DNA of 64,000 nucleotides from a bacterium. Lineage in GTDB: Bacteria > Electryoneota > RPQS01. The DNA lies in the NCBI GenBank assembly GCA_016703065.1, contig JADJCU010000001.1:372001-436000 (forward strand), given 5' to 3'. The notes below the pieces were generated by a model. That model was not told the origin of the DNA. It saw only the letters and a list, made by a program, of their open reading frames with translations, and made no database searches. Numbering within the stretch: the stretch's first letter is position 1; each line of letters begins with the position of its first letter. A program made the translations under genes and the position numbers. Below, one piece after another: positions 18,901-27,525 of this stretch.

Positions 18901-19457
18901 CAGCGTGGGTGTATCAGAATTTCGGGTCACACGGCGCGACGAGCTACAACGGGTGGGCATCGGTGCCGTTTACCGAGATGCGGATTCCGTGGGTGGATTT
19001 GGGAAGTCCAACAGGGATAGCGCTATCGGTCCATTTGACACAAGAAAGCACGACGACGACGACGCGGGCGCTGCCGCCGACAAATCCGACGGGCGCGTTT
19101 GTAACACTTTCGCAGTTCTATCGCATCTATGCGCCGTACGCATCGGGTCCGCTGCCGCTCATGGGAGTGCGGACGAAGAACATTCTCGCGGGCGATGTGA
19201 CGGCACCGGGACAGCTGGTTGTTATGGGCGAGTCCGGCGTTCCTCGACTCACGTGGCAAGCAGTGAGCGGAGCCCACACGTATGACGTGTACCGCGCAAC
19301 GAGTTCGGATGGGCCGTATGCGCTGCTGGCCTCGACTAACGGGACCACGTATGATGATTCGAGCGTGCTGCCTGGTGATCGGGTGTTCTATTATGTGCGC
19401 GCGCGGGGGGATTTAGGAAGGTCTCACGACTATCTTTTTACTATATCGGTTCGATGA
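15963..19457 (+). CDS. large secreted GH57-like protein with Ig-like, DOMON-like and FN3-like domains
   Basis: This 1164-residue protein starts at GTG 15963, one base after malG. Signal peptide: about 1-19 (ALASAAWA). Residues about 150-560 resemble a divergent GH57 catalytic domain: VAWIPERVW supplies a candidate nucleophile E274, and YGTDWEAAAEM a candidate acid D370. Then come a beta-sandwich region, a bacterial Ig-like domain (about 780-870, with EVSFNESVDEAL and VTDLNGNPLD), a DOMON/CBM9-like domain (about 880-1015) and an FN3-like end (about 1080-1164, YDVYRATSSDGPY). It lacks a T9SS tail. Family membership rests on motif context and operon position; it could be a new GH57-related family or a binding protein. 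Confidence 0.65.
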   Translation: MIVKTMLLLVMALASAAWAERDYRDTPWKVEHWLAMDEINEIERGDADLCNLFYREEGDSLFCKTTLRSRWRGEAVARWDITDAKGLTARLTSSGMESSKVSAQSYDGVLEWAIARPADWEGAKAIRVELRDGGIALDQIEWNRDSHRPLDGSAGNCAFVHHGNQGLTYTDVFRGQNATEGFDEVLELHDGFNAPGNFHLSGTLITAADWYDRPFLQWMRDGITEGWLGVLGSAYAQHIMPFVTDNMNNWSVSREQDLIEYKLGYEAHVAWIPERVWCAQGHYPDAHLNDPWLGDNWVQHGINAVILDDWPHVSGYSERKIHWMNNGSGIVLRVIPIDGEFTGNCHYNPGAAIAQIQATGQYQLVVYGTDWEAAAEMADFNCPDCLENYSQVVTWVANNYPAVEMWKLDNALSNGDFGGSGIEVGNGTYGLIGGDQGYGGTNNSWYGNWAGTASLSDQHAPNWNYGTIWTTVYNQLLTVPQNNLSETAWYVLMTNLHETAWHDYMGGPISGWQHRYSAHIKNTAVYSEAARWAGGLYANTCSTYFVDIDIDGIDELVIHNDRVFAVFESIGGRAQYVFCKGPGGENFSIVGSCNTYWAETDGDYDEAGSNNHQAAFADVSPTYRNDLYAMSIDSSSNSYARIRMSFGSVAKTIEVAAGAPYLTAKYDVGNQDCYMRHGMSPDLQAMIFDADMERIYDPDVAYTGFRNPNTGATGALVVNNGGASHVLEFSGTLLRGDELRGHGQFSYLLYAGPTSDPDTNGRVAELEALTGLNLDSFGPRLDAQAVFITNSTIEVSFNESVDEALAEIATNWTLSGFTGSYTVTAAVRQADWRRVRLTVAPNLAGGESGDVTVANVTDLNGNPLDQNYDTATLSAPNGLTPHTIVIDGVQDFDVANECLIAGTDTLVITWDSLALYIGYWRKDLSTGDLFVNIDTNQLPNSGATTDSWGRAQFANPFRIEYQIAIEGGPGNIQVNRWTGAAWVYQNFGSHGATSYNGWASVPFTEMRIPWVDLGSPTGIALSVHLTQESTTTTTRALPPTNPTGAFVTLSQFYRIYAPYASGPLPLMGVRTKNILAGDVTAPGQLVVMGESGVPRLTWQAVSGAHTYDVYRATSSDGPYALLASTNGTTYDDSSVLPGDRVFYYVRARGDLGRSHDYLFTISVR

Positions 19458-19476
19458 AACGAAAAGAGGAAAAACC

Positions 19477-21330
19477 ATGAAGGCAATGCGCAGAATGATT
19501 TTGGCGGCGACCCTGCTTGTCGCTGCGGCCGCATATGCGGTGCCGTCTTTCACGCCCGTGATCGACGGAATCAAGGACGCCGGTTGGGGTGATACGCCTG
19601 ACCACCTGTCGAATTCGGTGGCGACTACACCGAACACGTTTAATCTCGACAGCGGATTGTATGTAACGGACAATGCAGAGTGGGTGTACTTCGGGTTCTG
19701 GGCGGATAACGATCCGATTGACGAGCCGGTGCAGGAGAAGAGTGTGCATGTGCACATCGTGATTGACCGCGGCAGTTCGGCAGGCGGCGGGACATTCGCA
19801 TGCTGGGGAGCAAGCCAGGTATTTTACACGATGCCGTACCGCCCGGAGTATGACGTGGTCATGCAATGGAACACAGACAATCAGAACGCATCGTATTCCG
19901 GTTTGCAGACGTGGGTGATCAACGCATGGCAAGAAGTCGAAATTACGACGGACGCCGGCGGCGGTAATCAGTGGACGGAGATCGGCATTCGCAAGAATCA
20001 GCTTGGCACGCCAGCATCTGGTACGCTTTTGAATCTTGCTATGTGGCTGCGTCCGACGTGGGATTCGCCGGGCGGCGTTGCGTGTTTGCCAGCGTTGGCC
20101 ACGTTCCCGAGCGATAACGGTTCGGTTGGCAATGCGTTGTCAGTTCAGTTCCCGTACACGATTCAGGTTGCATTCGGCGACACCGTGGCACCCCGGCTGG
20201 TGCAGGCGCGTCAGATCGACCGCACATCAGTTGAGCTGTCCTTCAACGAAATTATGAACCTGCCGTCGTTGAACAACTCGAGCAACTACGTGCCGACGGG
20301 TTGGCCGTTCACGGGATTCCGCTACGTCACGGATTTAACCGCAGGGCTCTATAATTTTGCAGGTTTCACGGACGGCAGCGTTTACAGCATCAGTCTAACG
20401 TCGGGTATTCGCGATCTCGCCAACAACTCGATCGACCCGAACTTTGACTCATTATCCTGGACCGCGCCGAGCTACGCCGACGTGTTGTTCAGAGTAGAAG
20501 ATCCGGGAATGACGCACGACACGATTTACATGAAGGGATCGTTTAACTTCTATCGCGAGCATGATCCTTCATGGTCGGGCGGCGATATCTTGCTATTTGA
20601 CGACGGCAACAATGGCGACGTTGTGGCGGGTGATCATGTGTTCTCGCGCCGCGTCGAGCTGGTGCCGAACGGCGGCACACCGGTTTATGAGTGGGGCTGT
20701 GAGGACGAACAGAATAACTGGCTGATCATTGGGGCGAATCAGACCTTCGGCCTGGCCGACACCAATGATATTACTGTGACCTATGTGATTCCGAACCCGA
20801 CCCAGAATCCCGTTACCGTGACTTTCAAGTGCGATGCGGAGTGTTTGGTCGGCACAGGGTTGTTAGTTGACAGCATGAGTGTCGCTGGCCCGTTTAACGG
20901 TTGGGTTGGTCAGACGATGACAGACGGCGATTTGGACGACCAGTGGACGCTCGACGTCTTGTTCCCGGCAGGTTCGCCGACGGAGCAGGAGTTCAAGTTC
21001 CGTTATCATGTCGCTGGGGGCACGGAGTGGGAGCATATCGGCAACCGGCCGCTTACGCTCGACGACAATTCTCCGACGATGGACCTTGGAAACATGTTCT
21101 GGGACGATTGGATTTGCGCGCCGTACAATCTGACGATCGTGGAGTCGACGGGTTCGGCGGTGCTGCGTTGGGAAGGTCCGGCGCGTGCTGAGTATCAGGT
21201 TTTTGCACACTCGGCTCCTGACAGCATCATTGAAAACGGCACGATTCTCGGCACGACGTTGACGCACATGTATGTTGTGCCGTCGCTGACGAATGTGCAG
21301 TTCTTCCAGGTGCGCGGCGTCGCTCCGTAA
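19477..21330 (+). CDS. secreted multi-module binding protein (DOMON-like, Ig-like and two CBM20/48-like domains)
   Basis: The gene encodes 617 residues after a purine-rich ribosome site (AGAGGA). Signal peptide: about 1-21 (AAAAYA). Residues about 22-235 resemble a DOMON/CBM9-like sandwich (FTPVIDGIKDAGWGD). About 248-335 is an Ig-like domain related to that of the previous protein (VELSFNEIM, GIRDLANNSIDP). Two E-set modules follow (about 340-440, MKGSFNFY; about 445-545, SVAGPFNGWVG) with glycogen-binding features, then an FN3-like end. No catalytic residues or T9SS tail are visible. It may hold glucan near the periplasmic enzymes, playing a SusE/SusF-like role without sequence kinship. A strong terminator follows. 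Confidence 0.7.
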   Translation: MKAMRRMILAATLLVAAAAYAVPSFTPVIDGIKDAGWGDTPDHLSNSVATTPNTFNLDSGLYVTDNAEWVYFGFWADNDPIDEPVQEKSVHVHIVIDRGSSAGGGTFACWGASQVFYTMPYRPEYDVVMQWNTDNQNASYSGLQTWVINAWQEVEITTDAGGGNQWTEIGIRKNQLGTPASGTLLNLAMWLRPTWDSPGGVACLPALATFPSDNGSVGNALSVQFPYTIQVAFGDTVAPRLVQARQIDRTSVELSFNEIMNLPSLNNSSNYVPTGWPFTGFRYVTDLTAGLYNFAGFTDGSVYSISLTSGIRDLANNSIDPNFDSLSWTAPSYADVLFRVEDPGMTHDTIYMKGSFNFYREHDPSWSGGDILLFDDGNNGDVVAGDHVFSRRVELVPNGGTPVYEWGCEDEQNNWLIIGANQTFGLADTNDITVTYVIPNPTQNPVTVTFKCDAECLVGTGLLVDSMSVAGPFNGWVGQTMTDGDLDDQWTLDVLFPAGSPTEQEFKFRYHVAGGTEWEHIGNRPLTLDDNSPTMDLGNMFWDDWICAPYNLTIVESTGSAVLRWEGPARAEYQVFAHSAPDSIIENGTILGTTLTHMYVVPSLTNVQFFQVRGVAP

Positions 21331-21354
21331 GCAACTTCAGTATATCTGAAACAT

Positions 21355-21388
21355 GAAGAGCCGCGATCCGAAAGGGTCGCGGCTCTTC
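21355..21388. terminator. bidirectional intrinsic terminator between convergent gene sets
   Basis: GAAGAGCCGCGA (21355-21366) pairs perfectly with TCGCGGCTCTTC (21377-21388). Extra inner pairs and a GAAA tetraloop give a stem of about 15 bp. It lies 25 bases after the plus-strand operon end and 23 bases beyond the end of the minus-strand GH13 gene, so it can serve both directions. Confidence 0.85.
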
Positions 21389-21410
21389 TCTATGTCACAA
21401 CTCGCACGCG

Positions 21411-22787
21411 TTATTCGATCAATTCAAAGACTCGCGCGACGCCGGAGGGCAATGTAATCGCATCCGTTCCGGTAAGCGTCACATTGTCGGCGGTGAACAG
21501 CTCGCGATAGCTGCCCGCGATGGCAGGGTCATTGAGGTAGAAGTTGATGCCAGACTGTGACGGGTTGATCAAGACGACGATGCGGGATGTGCCTGACGAA
21601 CGCGCGAAGCACAGCGCCGAGGCATCACCGGTAGACGCGATTCTGACGAGCGGAGCGCCTTCCGCGCCATTGCGCAAGGCAGGGTGACGATGTTTCAATG
21701 AAGTCAGGGCTTGATAGAACGCCGCGTAGTCATTGGCGACCCAGTCAATTGAATCTTTTTCGAAGAAGAGCAGGCGGCGACCGAATCCGGCCTCCTGGCC
21801 GTTATAAATCAATGGAAAACCGGGAGCGGTGAACGCCAGCACGGCGAAGGGTTTGGCAGCGTTCATGAAGCGTTCGAACTCTGTGCCATTCCATGTGTTC
21901 TCGTCGTGGTTACTGGTGAAATACATGCGGTAGGCGTCGGCGGGATAGGTTGAGTTGTTCGATGCGAAGTATGAGAAGATATCGTTGACGGCACGATCTC
22001 CGCGCGCAACATCGACGCACTTGTGGAACAGCTCCCAACCGTACGTGGCGTGAAAGGCGTTATGGTAGTCCGGCGATTCGTGCTCGGCGAGCATGAAGAG
22101 CGGCTTCACGGCGAAGAGTTCGCGTGAGGCCTCTTCCCAGAAATCGAGGGGCACCATTCCGGCGACATCACACCGGAATCCGTCAATGTTTGACTCCGTG
22201 ACCCAGAATTTCATCGATTCAATCATCCAGGCGCGGAAGTCGTGATTCTCAAAATTGAAGTCGATTACGTCCGACCAATCCGGGACGGGTGGGACGAAGT
22301 TGCCTTGCCCGTCGCGTGTATACCAGTCGGGATGATCAACGGTGAGTTGATTGTCCCATGCGGAGTGATTGGCGACCCAGTCGATAATCACTTTGAAGCC
22401 CATGTCGTGACATTGACTGACCAAGGCGCGCCATTCGTCCATTGTGCCAAACTCCGGATTGACGGCGCGATAGTCGCGCACGGAGTAATAGCTGCCCAAA
22501 CTTCCCTTGCGGTTCAGATCGCCGATGGGGTGAATGGGCATAAACCACAGGATGTCAACGCCAAGATCGCGCAAACGCGGTAAGTGCGCAGAGAAGGCAG
22601 TAAACGTACCTTCAGTTGTGAATTGACGCAGGTTTACTTCGTAGATCACGGCATTACACGACCACGCAAGCGGCGTCATGTCGGGCGGGGTCTCGGTGCT
22701 CTCTGAAGAATTCGCCTGACACGCGAAGAGCACGAGCAGCGCGAAGACGGCAATCAGCAACACTCTAAACATGATTGAGTCGTCCAT
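21411..22787 (-). CDS. GH13 alpha-amylase-type lipoprotein
   Basis: This 458-residue protein has a lipobox LFAC (Cys23) and a compact GH13 barrel. Region I is IDWVANH (D136), the nucleophile is in GFRCDVAG (D207), the acid/base in LAEHES (E235) and the stabiliser in TSNHDEN (D295). The complete catalytic set and compact size without binding modules suggest a periplasm- or surface-anchored oligosaccharide hydrolase, such as a cyclomaltodextrinase or maltogenic-like amylase. Its ATG shares one base with the stop of the upstream gene (TAATG), so it is translationally coupled. A second in-frame ATG at 22772 is an alternative start that also keeps the lipobox. Confidence 0.9.
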   Translation of the reverse strand: MDDSIMFRVLLIAVFALLVLFACQANSSESTETPPDMTPLAWSCNAVIYEVNLRQFTTEGTFTAFSAHLPRLRDLGVDILWFMPIHPIGDLNRKGSLGSYYSVRDYRAVNPEFGTMDEWRALVSQCHDMGFKVIIDWVANHSAWDNQLTVDHPDWYTRDGQGNFVPPVPDWSDVIDFNFENHDFRAWMIESMKFWVTESNIDGFRCDVAGMVPLDFWEEASRELFAVKPLFMLAEHESPDYHNAFHATYGWELFHKCVDVARGDRAVNDIFSYFASNNSTYPADAYRMYFTSNHDENTWNGTEFERFMNAAKPFAVLAFTAPGFPLIYNGQEAGFGRRLLFFEKDSIDWVANDYAAFYQALTSLKHRHPALRNGAEGAPLVRIASTGDASALCFARSSGTSRIVVLINPSQSGINFYLNDPAIAGSYRELFTADNVTLTGTDAITLPSGVARVFELIE

Positions 22788-25700
22788 TAGAATTGAACAT
22801 CCACCCAGTAGACAGCCTGCGTTCCAGCGGCGTTATCGGTGAACGTGGTATTGGTTGTTGAGCCGAGCAGCGTCGGAGTGTCACCGAGAGCCGGAGCGCG
22901 CCAGACGCGATAGGATTGCGCAAGCGCGCTTCCTTGCCAACGCAGCGCAATCGAGGTGCCGTCGGTCGTGATTGTAAGGTCGCGGGGTTTCAAGTGAAGC
23001 GGCAGCCATTCGCTCGCTTCGACATTTCCATTCGGGATTACGGCTGAAGGAATTTGCGCCTGCAACGCGCCGCCGTTTGCCGATTGATAGGCGGCAAGGC
23101 AGACGTAGAGCGAATCGGGGAGTGCGCCGAGTTCCTCGGCCAGATTGATGCTCGCTTCGCAGATACCGCTTGACGCGATCGCATTGGATCCGGATGCGTC
23201 GAACCAACCGCGCCAACCGTTGCTCTCTTCGTTGCCGACAAAGGCGTTCCAAGCTGCGACTTGGCCCGCCTTTGACCATGGAGACGGCGTCAGCAGACCG
23301 GGAGTTTGGGCGACAAACATAATACGATCATTGCCGGAGCCTTGCGCATTTTCCGTTGCGATGTAGAGGTTCGTTCCGTCGAAGTCAGCCCAGAGGTGCA
23401 GGACGCCATTGACGCCAAGCTCATGTGCGCCGTCATCGAGCACGCCATTCATCACGAAGCCGGGAGTTGAAGCAGGTGTTACAGAGATATGCCAGTCGGC
23501 GCCACTGTTGTTATCCCATGCACCGGAACCATTAGTGAAGACGAAGTCGACACTTGTGGCCGTTGAAGGAATCGAGTAGGTATAGCGCCACATTGCGGAG
23601 TCGGGGTCGTAGGTCATCAGCGGATCCGGATTGAGGACGCCCTGCCACCCGGAGTGGCCGATGTGAATACGCACCGGATTTGTATTTTGCGGAAGCGGGC
23701 TTTGCGAAAGATCAAAATAGATTGTCACACTTTGACCGCCGGTAAGGTTTTGCGGAGTCCATGAGACGCGTTCACCACCGCCGCCGCTGCTCTCGCCGGT
23801 TCCAACGTAAGTGTGATAGATGTCGGAACGCTCGTGATTGCCGTGAATGTCCCAAGATTCTACGTAGTAATCAAGCAGCACACCACCTGAGTCGGTGACT
23901 TCGGCATCGGTAAGACGATAGGTGAATTGCTCGGAAATGACCGTAGGCAGTTCGTCGAAATGAACGTCGCCGTAGTTGTAAGGGTTGCCTGCAGGAAACG
24001 GACGACGGGCCATCACGCGAGAGCGCCATGCGGTGACCTCGGAGCCGCCGACGAACGTCTCGTTTTGAAAGGTAAGAAGCGGATTCTCGTCATCGACATC
24101 AAGGCGATAGTAGAGCGAACATGCGGCGATACCGCTGACATCGGCGCCGAAGGTCCAGATACGAAAGTCGCGCGGGTTCTGCACTTGTTGATAGCCGTGC
24201 AACGGGCCGAAGCCGATGCTGCCGGGATTGTGCGGCCATTGCTGAAGCGTCCAGAGTGTCGGAGGAGTAAGATCACTTGCGCCTCCGATGATTTGCGCGG
24301 CGTAGTCGACCGCCTCGTTGCAGGCCACGACGGGTTTCTGCTCGAGGTCGAGGCTCGTGCCGTAGTACATATATCCGGAATTCAATGAGCCGAGCAGAAA
24401 ATGCCAGGCAAGATCGAGCAGTGTGGGCGCATTGACGCGCGGGTCTTGAATGGCGGGGATATGTGCCGGGCCGCCAATTTGCTCTGCGGTCAGGACGTAA
24501 TTCGTCGCGGCGTTGATAACGGCCCAGTTGTGCGCATCAATCGCCCAGCCGTTTTCGATGTCAATTTGTCCGGCGGCATTGTGCGGAGGCCAGAGCCAAT
24601 TGGGGAAATCAGGATCGCCGAAATCGCCGTCGGCATTGATCCAGGCACCATCTTCGACATAAACGAGATCGTTTGCAGCGGGCGCGTGATCAGCAAGATA
24701 CTCGGGAACAGTCGTCGGTTCATAGCCACGAGCGACGGCTTGGCTCGTGAAGCCGGGAACGCTCTCCATGTAGTAGGAGTAGCCGCCGCCGAACGCATTG
24801 TCGCCGTCGTGACCAAGTGTGATCAGCATCGGTTTGTTCGGGTCGTTCTGTCCAGCGATAATGTCAATGTCGTCGGGGCTGTACGTTTGATAGCCATCCT
24901 GCCAACTCATGGACATTGCGACCGGCACCACCACAATTGTATCGAGCGCGCCAGTGGCGGCATCCACATAAAATGCGCGATGCGGCTGGAAGGCGAAGGG
25001 TACCGCGTCGGTAGGTGAACAGCCGCGCGAGATTGATTGCGTGCGCCAATTGGTCTGCGCGGGATTCAGTTGATCGGCGCGGTTGGGCGGGTTGCAGTTT
25101 TCACCGCCCGTGCCGTAGGTCACGGGAAAGTTGGCGCAGGCGCGTGAGAGATGCGTTGACGCAATGAACGTCCAGGTCACTCCGCAGTCACGCAAGACGG
25201 GTATGATGCGCGAGCTGAAGGCGATCTCGGGCGGAAAGAAGCCTGTTGTTTGTGCGGGAGTGTTTCCCCACACGGGGCCGTAGACATGCTGATAGATCTG
25301 AATGTCCTTTTTCAAGACTTCGGGATCAATGAACGGCGCAAAGCTGTGATGATAGGAAATGATCGTCATCTCTAAGCGCGGACGACCCCCGGATGTGGTC
25401 CAATTGCGCGCGGTTTGGAAGTGCGAGTTCCACGAGTTGTTGTAGCCGCCGTAATTCGCTGCGCCCAGACTTCCGACATTGCGAAGCAACCCTCCGGAGT
25501 AGGTCACTTGCGCGCCCGCATCCACACCGCTCATGGTCGCAATGGAGTTCTTGGGGCGATCCTGATAGGCTGCGACACGATCCGCTAACATGAAGATACC
25601 TGACACATCGTTTTCTGGATGCGCCGCGCCGTTGTTGCGTTGCCAGATGGACTCGAGCGCGGTCTCGTAGCCCGCACCATAGGGAGACGGAGCGGGCCAG

Positions 25701-25819
25701 TAGATGGGCTGCTCGAGATGCCAGAGATATGTGGTGTGCACGGGCGCTGCGACCAGCGTGGATGCTGGACCCATTGCGCTGACGCAGAGGAGCAGGAGTA
25801 TGAAACAACGTATTTTCAT
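22787..25819 (-). CDS. secreted GH57/GH119-like alpha-amylase with starch-binding and DOMON-like modules
   Basis: This 1010-residue protein starts with a signal peptide (about 1-25, STLVAA). The catalytic-like region, about 28-560, opens with TTYLWHLEQPIYWP, the position of the GH57 histidine-containing first strand. Candidate catalytic residues are E198 in GFFPPEIAFS and D338 in TLGHDGDNAFGG. The second motif parallels LDGENAW in the GH57 enzyme at 10844. GH119 enzymes share predicted catalytic residues with GH57, and this protein may belong there or to an unclassified sister group. A CBM25/26-like module (about 690-785, SWTPQNLTGGQSVTIYF), a DOMON-like domain (about 785-935) and an FN3-like end follow. 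It heads an operon with the GH13 lipoprotein. Confidence 0.7.
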   Translation of the reverse strand: MKIRCFILLLLCVSAMGPASTLVAAPVHTTYLWHLEQPIYWPAPSPYGAGYETALESIWQRNNGAAHPENDVSGIFMLADRVAAYQDRPKNSIATMSGVDAGAQVTYSGGLLRNVGSLGAANYGGYNNSWNSHFQTARNWTTSGGRPRLEMTIISYHHSFAPFIDPEVLKKDIQIYQHVYGPVWGNTPAQTTGFFPPEIAFSSRIIPVLRDCGVTWTFIASTHLSRACANFPVTYGTGGENCNPPNRADQLNPAQTNWRTQSISRGCSPTDAVPFAFQPHRAFYVDAATGALDTIVVVPVAMSMSWQDGYQTYSPDDIDIIAGQNDPNKPMLITLGHDGDNAFGGGYSYYMESVPGFTSQAVARGYEPTTVPEYLADHAPAANDLVYVEDGAWINADGDFGDPDFPNWLWPPHNAAGQIDIENGWAIDAHNWAVINAATNYVLTAEQIGGPAHIPAIQDPRVNAPTLLDLAWHFLLGSLNSGYMYYGTSLDLEQKPVVACNEAVDYAAQIIGGASDLTPPTLWTLQQWPHNPGSIGFGPLHGYQQVQNPRDFRIWTFGADVSGIAACSLYYRLDVDDENPLLTFQNETFVGGSEVTAWRSRVMARRPFPAGNPYNYGDVHFDELPTVISEQFTYRLTDAEVTDSGGVLLDYYVESWDIHGNHERSDIYHTYVGTGESSGGGGERVSWTPQNLTGGQSVTIYFDLSQSPLPQNTNPVRIHIGHSGWQGVLNPDPLMTYDPDSAMWRYTYSIPSTATSVDFVFTNGSGAWDNNSGADWHISVTPASTPGFVMNGVLDDGAHELGVNGVLHLWADFDGTNLYIATENAQGSGNDRIMFVAQTPGLLTPSPWSKAGQVAAWNAFVGNEESNGWRGWFDASGSNAIASSGICEASINLAEELGALPDSLYVCLAAYQSANGGALQAQIPSAVIPNGNVEASEWLPLHLKPRDLTITTDGTSIALRWQGSALAQSYRVWRAPALGDTPTLLGSTTNTTFTDNAAGTQAVYWVDVQF

Positions 25820-25923
25820 CGAAAGGCGCGGGGTGAGAATTTCACGTTACAGGTTCATTTCATTATTACGGTGCACAAATGCCACTTCTGACTTCCCACA
25901 ATCGGCGGTGCATTTGGGGGGGC

Positions 25924-27525
25924 TCAGAAGAAGATGGCCCAGAGGGTTACGACAATCGCGGCGAGCAAGAGTGACAAGACGACGTTACGCCGATGAGCTG
26001 CGGGATCTCCCGTGAGTTGTGCCGCGCGAGGCGTGTGCGCAAACGTCAGGCCGTTCAGCGACGCGGCCGATGGAGCGGGAGTCGCGAGGCTAACGGCAAT
26101 CAGAACGAGCGAACAGATGACGAACAGGAAAGTGGCGAAGTGCAGGAAATTCATCTCAACCATCCAACGCAATGGGCCATCTGCGAGCGGCGCCTGTTTG
26201 TGCAACAGCTCGCCAATCAGGCGAGTTGAACCGAGCACGAGTCCGGTTAGCAGCGCAGAGATAGAGCCGCGGCTATTGGCACGCGACCAGAGCAGGCCAA
26301 AGAGAAAAACTGCCGCAATCGGAGGGCTGATATAGGCTTGAACGCTTTGCAGATAGACGTAGAGCTGAGACGAGATGACTTTGATGAATGGGACCCAGAG
26401 GATGCCAAGCAAAACAACGACTGCGGTTGCGATGCGTCCTACGAAGACCAAGCGGTCATCCGTGACGGCTGGTTTCAGTTTCTTGTAGATATCCATCGTG
26501 AAGAGCGTGGACGCGCTGTTAAAACACGACGCAAGAGATGACATGAGCGCGGCGAGCAGACTAGCAATAACAATACCCTTCACGCCAGTGGGAAGCAGGC
26601 GCGTCACGAGAGCGGGATAGGCTTGATCACCGGCGACATCCGGATAAAGTACGTGGGCAATGACACCGGGCAACACGAGAATGAAGACAGGGAGGATTTT
26701 CAGATAGCCCGCGAAGATCGCGCCGCTGCGCGCCTGCTCGATACCTCGCGCACTCAAGACGCGCTGAACGATGTATTGATCGGTGCACCAATACCAGATT
26801 CCGAGAATCGGCGCGCCGAAGATGATGCCGGTCCACGGGAAATTGGGATGATCCATCGGCTTGAACATGCTCCAGAACTCGGGCGGCGTTTTGGCGACGA
26901 GTTGATTCCAGCCGCCGACTTCATTCAGGCCGAGCAGGGTGAGCACGATCGCACCGCCGACGAGGATCACCGCCTGCACGACTTCAGTGTAGATGACCGC
27001 AGTTAGGCCACCGAAGATCGTGTAGATTCCAGTTACAATCACCATAACAATAGCGGAGGTATAGACATCCCACCCGACGAGCGCATTCAATAGCAGCGCG
27101 CCGGCGAGCAATGTTACGGAGACTTTGGTCAAGACGTACGCAACAATGGAGACGCCGGTGAGATACCACCGGCTCGCGGCATCGTAGCGGCGCTCGAGAA
27201 ACTCGGGCATCGTGTAGACTTGCGAACGCAGGTAGAATGGAGCGAAGAGCCAGCCGAGCAGCAAGACGATGAGACAGGCGAGCCATTCGAAGTGGCCTAC
27301 CGCGAGACCACCTGCGGCTCCGGAACCTGCAAGGCCGACGAAGTGTTCACTCGAAATGTTGGTGGCAAATAGCGAACAGCCGATGGCGAACCACCCGACG
27401 TCACGGCCCGCGAGGAAATAACCCGCCGCATCCGCTTTGCGACGGCGCGCGAAGTAGAAGCCGATGGCGAATACCGCGACGAAATAGAGTCCGATGACGA
27501 TGAGGTCGAGGGTAGAGAGGTTCAT
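25924..27525 (-). CDS. sodium:solute symporter (SSS/SGLT family), probably a sugar transporter
   Basis: The 533 residues form about 13-14 membrane segments. Family landmarks include GYFLAGRDVGWFAIG, ATNISSEHFVGLAGSGAAGG near the sodium site, and the later ASLLAALMSSLASCFNSAST motif. The extended SSEHFVGLAG stretch resembles the SGLT/vSGLT branch, which moves glucose or galactose with Na+. Its ATG overlaps the stop of the GH31 gene by four bases (ATGA), so it is co-translated with an enzyme that releases glucose. That supports a glucose substrate, though myo-inositol or other sugars remain possible. Confidence 0.88.
   Translation of the reverse strand: MNLSTLDLIVIGLYFVAVFAIGFYFARRRKADAAGYFLAGRDVGWFAIGCSLFATNISSEHFVGLAGSGAAGGLAVGHFEWLACLIVLLLGWLFAPFYLRSQVYTMPEFLERRYDAASRWYLTGVSIVAYVLTKVSVTLLAGALLLNALVGWDVYTSAIVMVIVTGIYTIFGGLTAVIYTEVVQAVILVGGAIVLTLLGLNEVGGWNQLVAKTPPEFWSMFKPMDHPNFPWTGIIFGAPILGIWYWCTDQYIVQRVLSARGIEQARSGAIFAGYLKILPVFILVLPGVIAHVLYPDVAGDQAYPALVTRLLPTGVKGIVIASLLAALMSSLASCFNSASTLFTMDIYKKLKPAVTDDRLVFVGRIATAVVVLLGILWVPFIKVISSQLYVYLQSVQAYISPPIAAVFLFGLLWSRANSRGSISALLTGLVLGSTRLIGELLHKQAPLADGPLRWMVEMNFLHFATFLFVICSLVLIAVSLATPAPSAASLNGLTFAHTPRAAQLTGDPAAHRRNVVLSLLLAAIVVTLWAIFF

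Noticed and set aside
7016..21330. SusC/SusD-type uptake genes expected in a starch locus
   Set aside because: No TonB-dependent receptor or SusD-like lipoprotein is encoded anywhere in the window.
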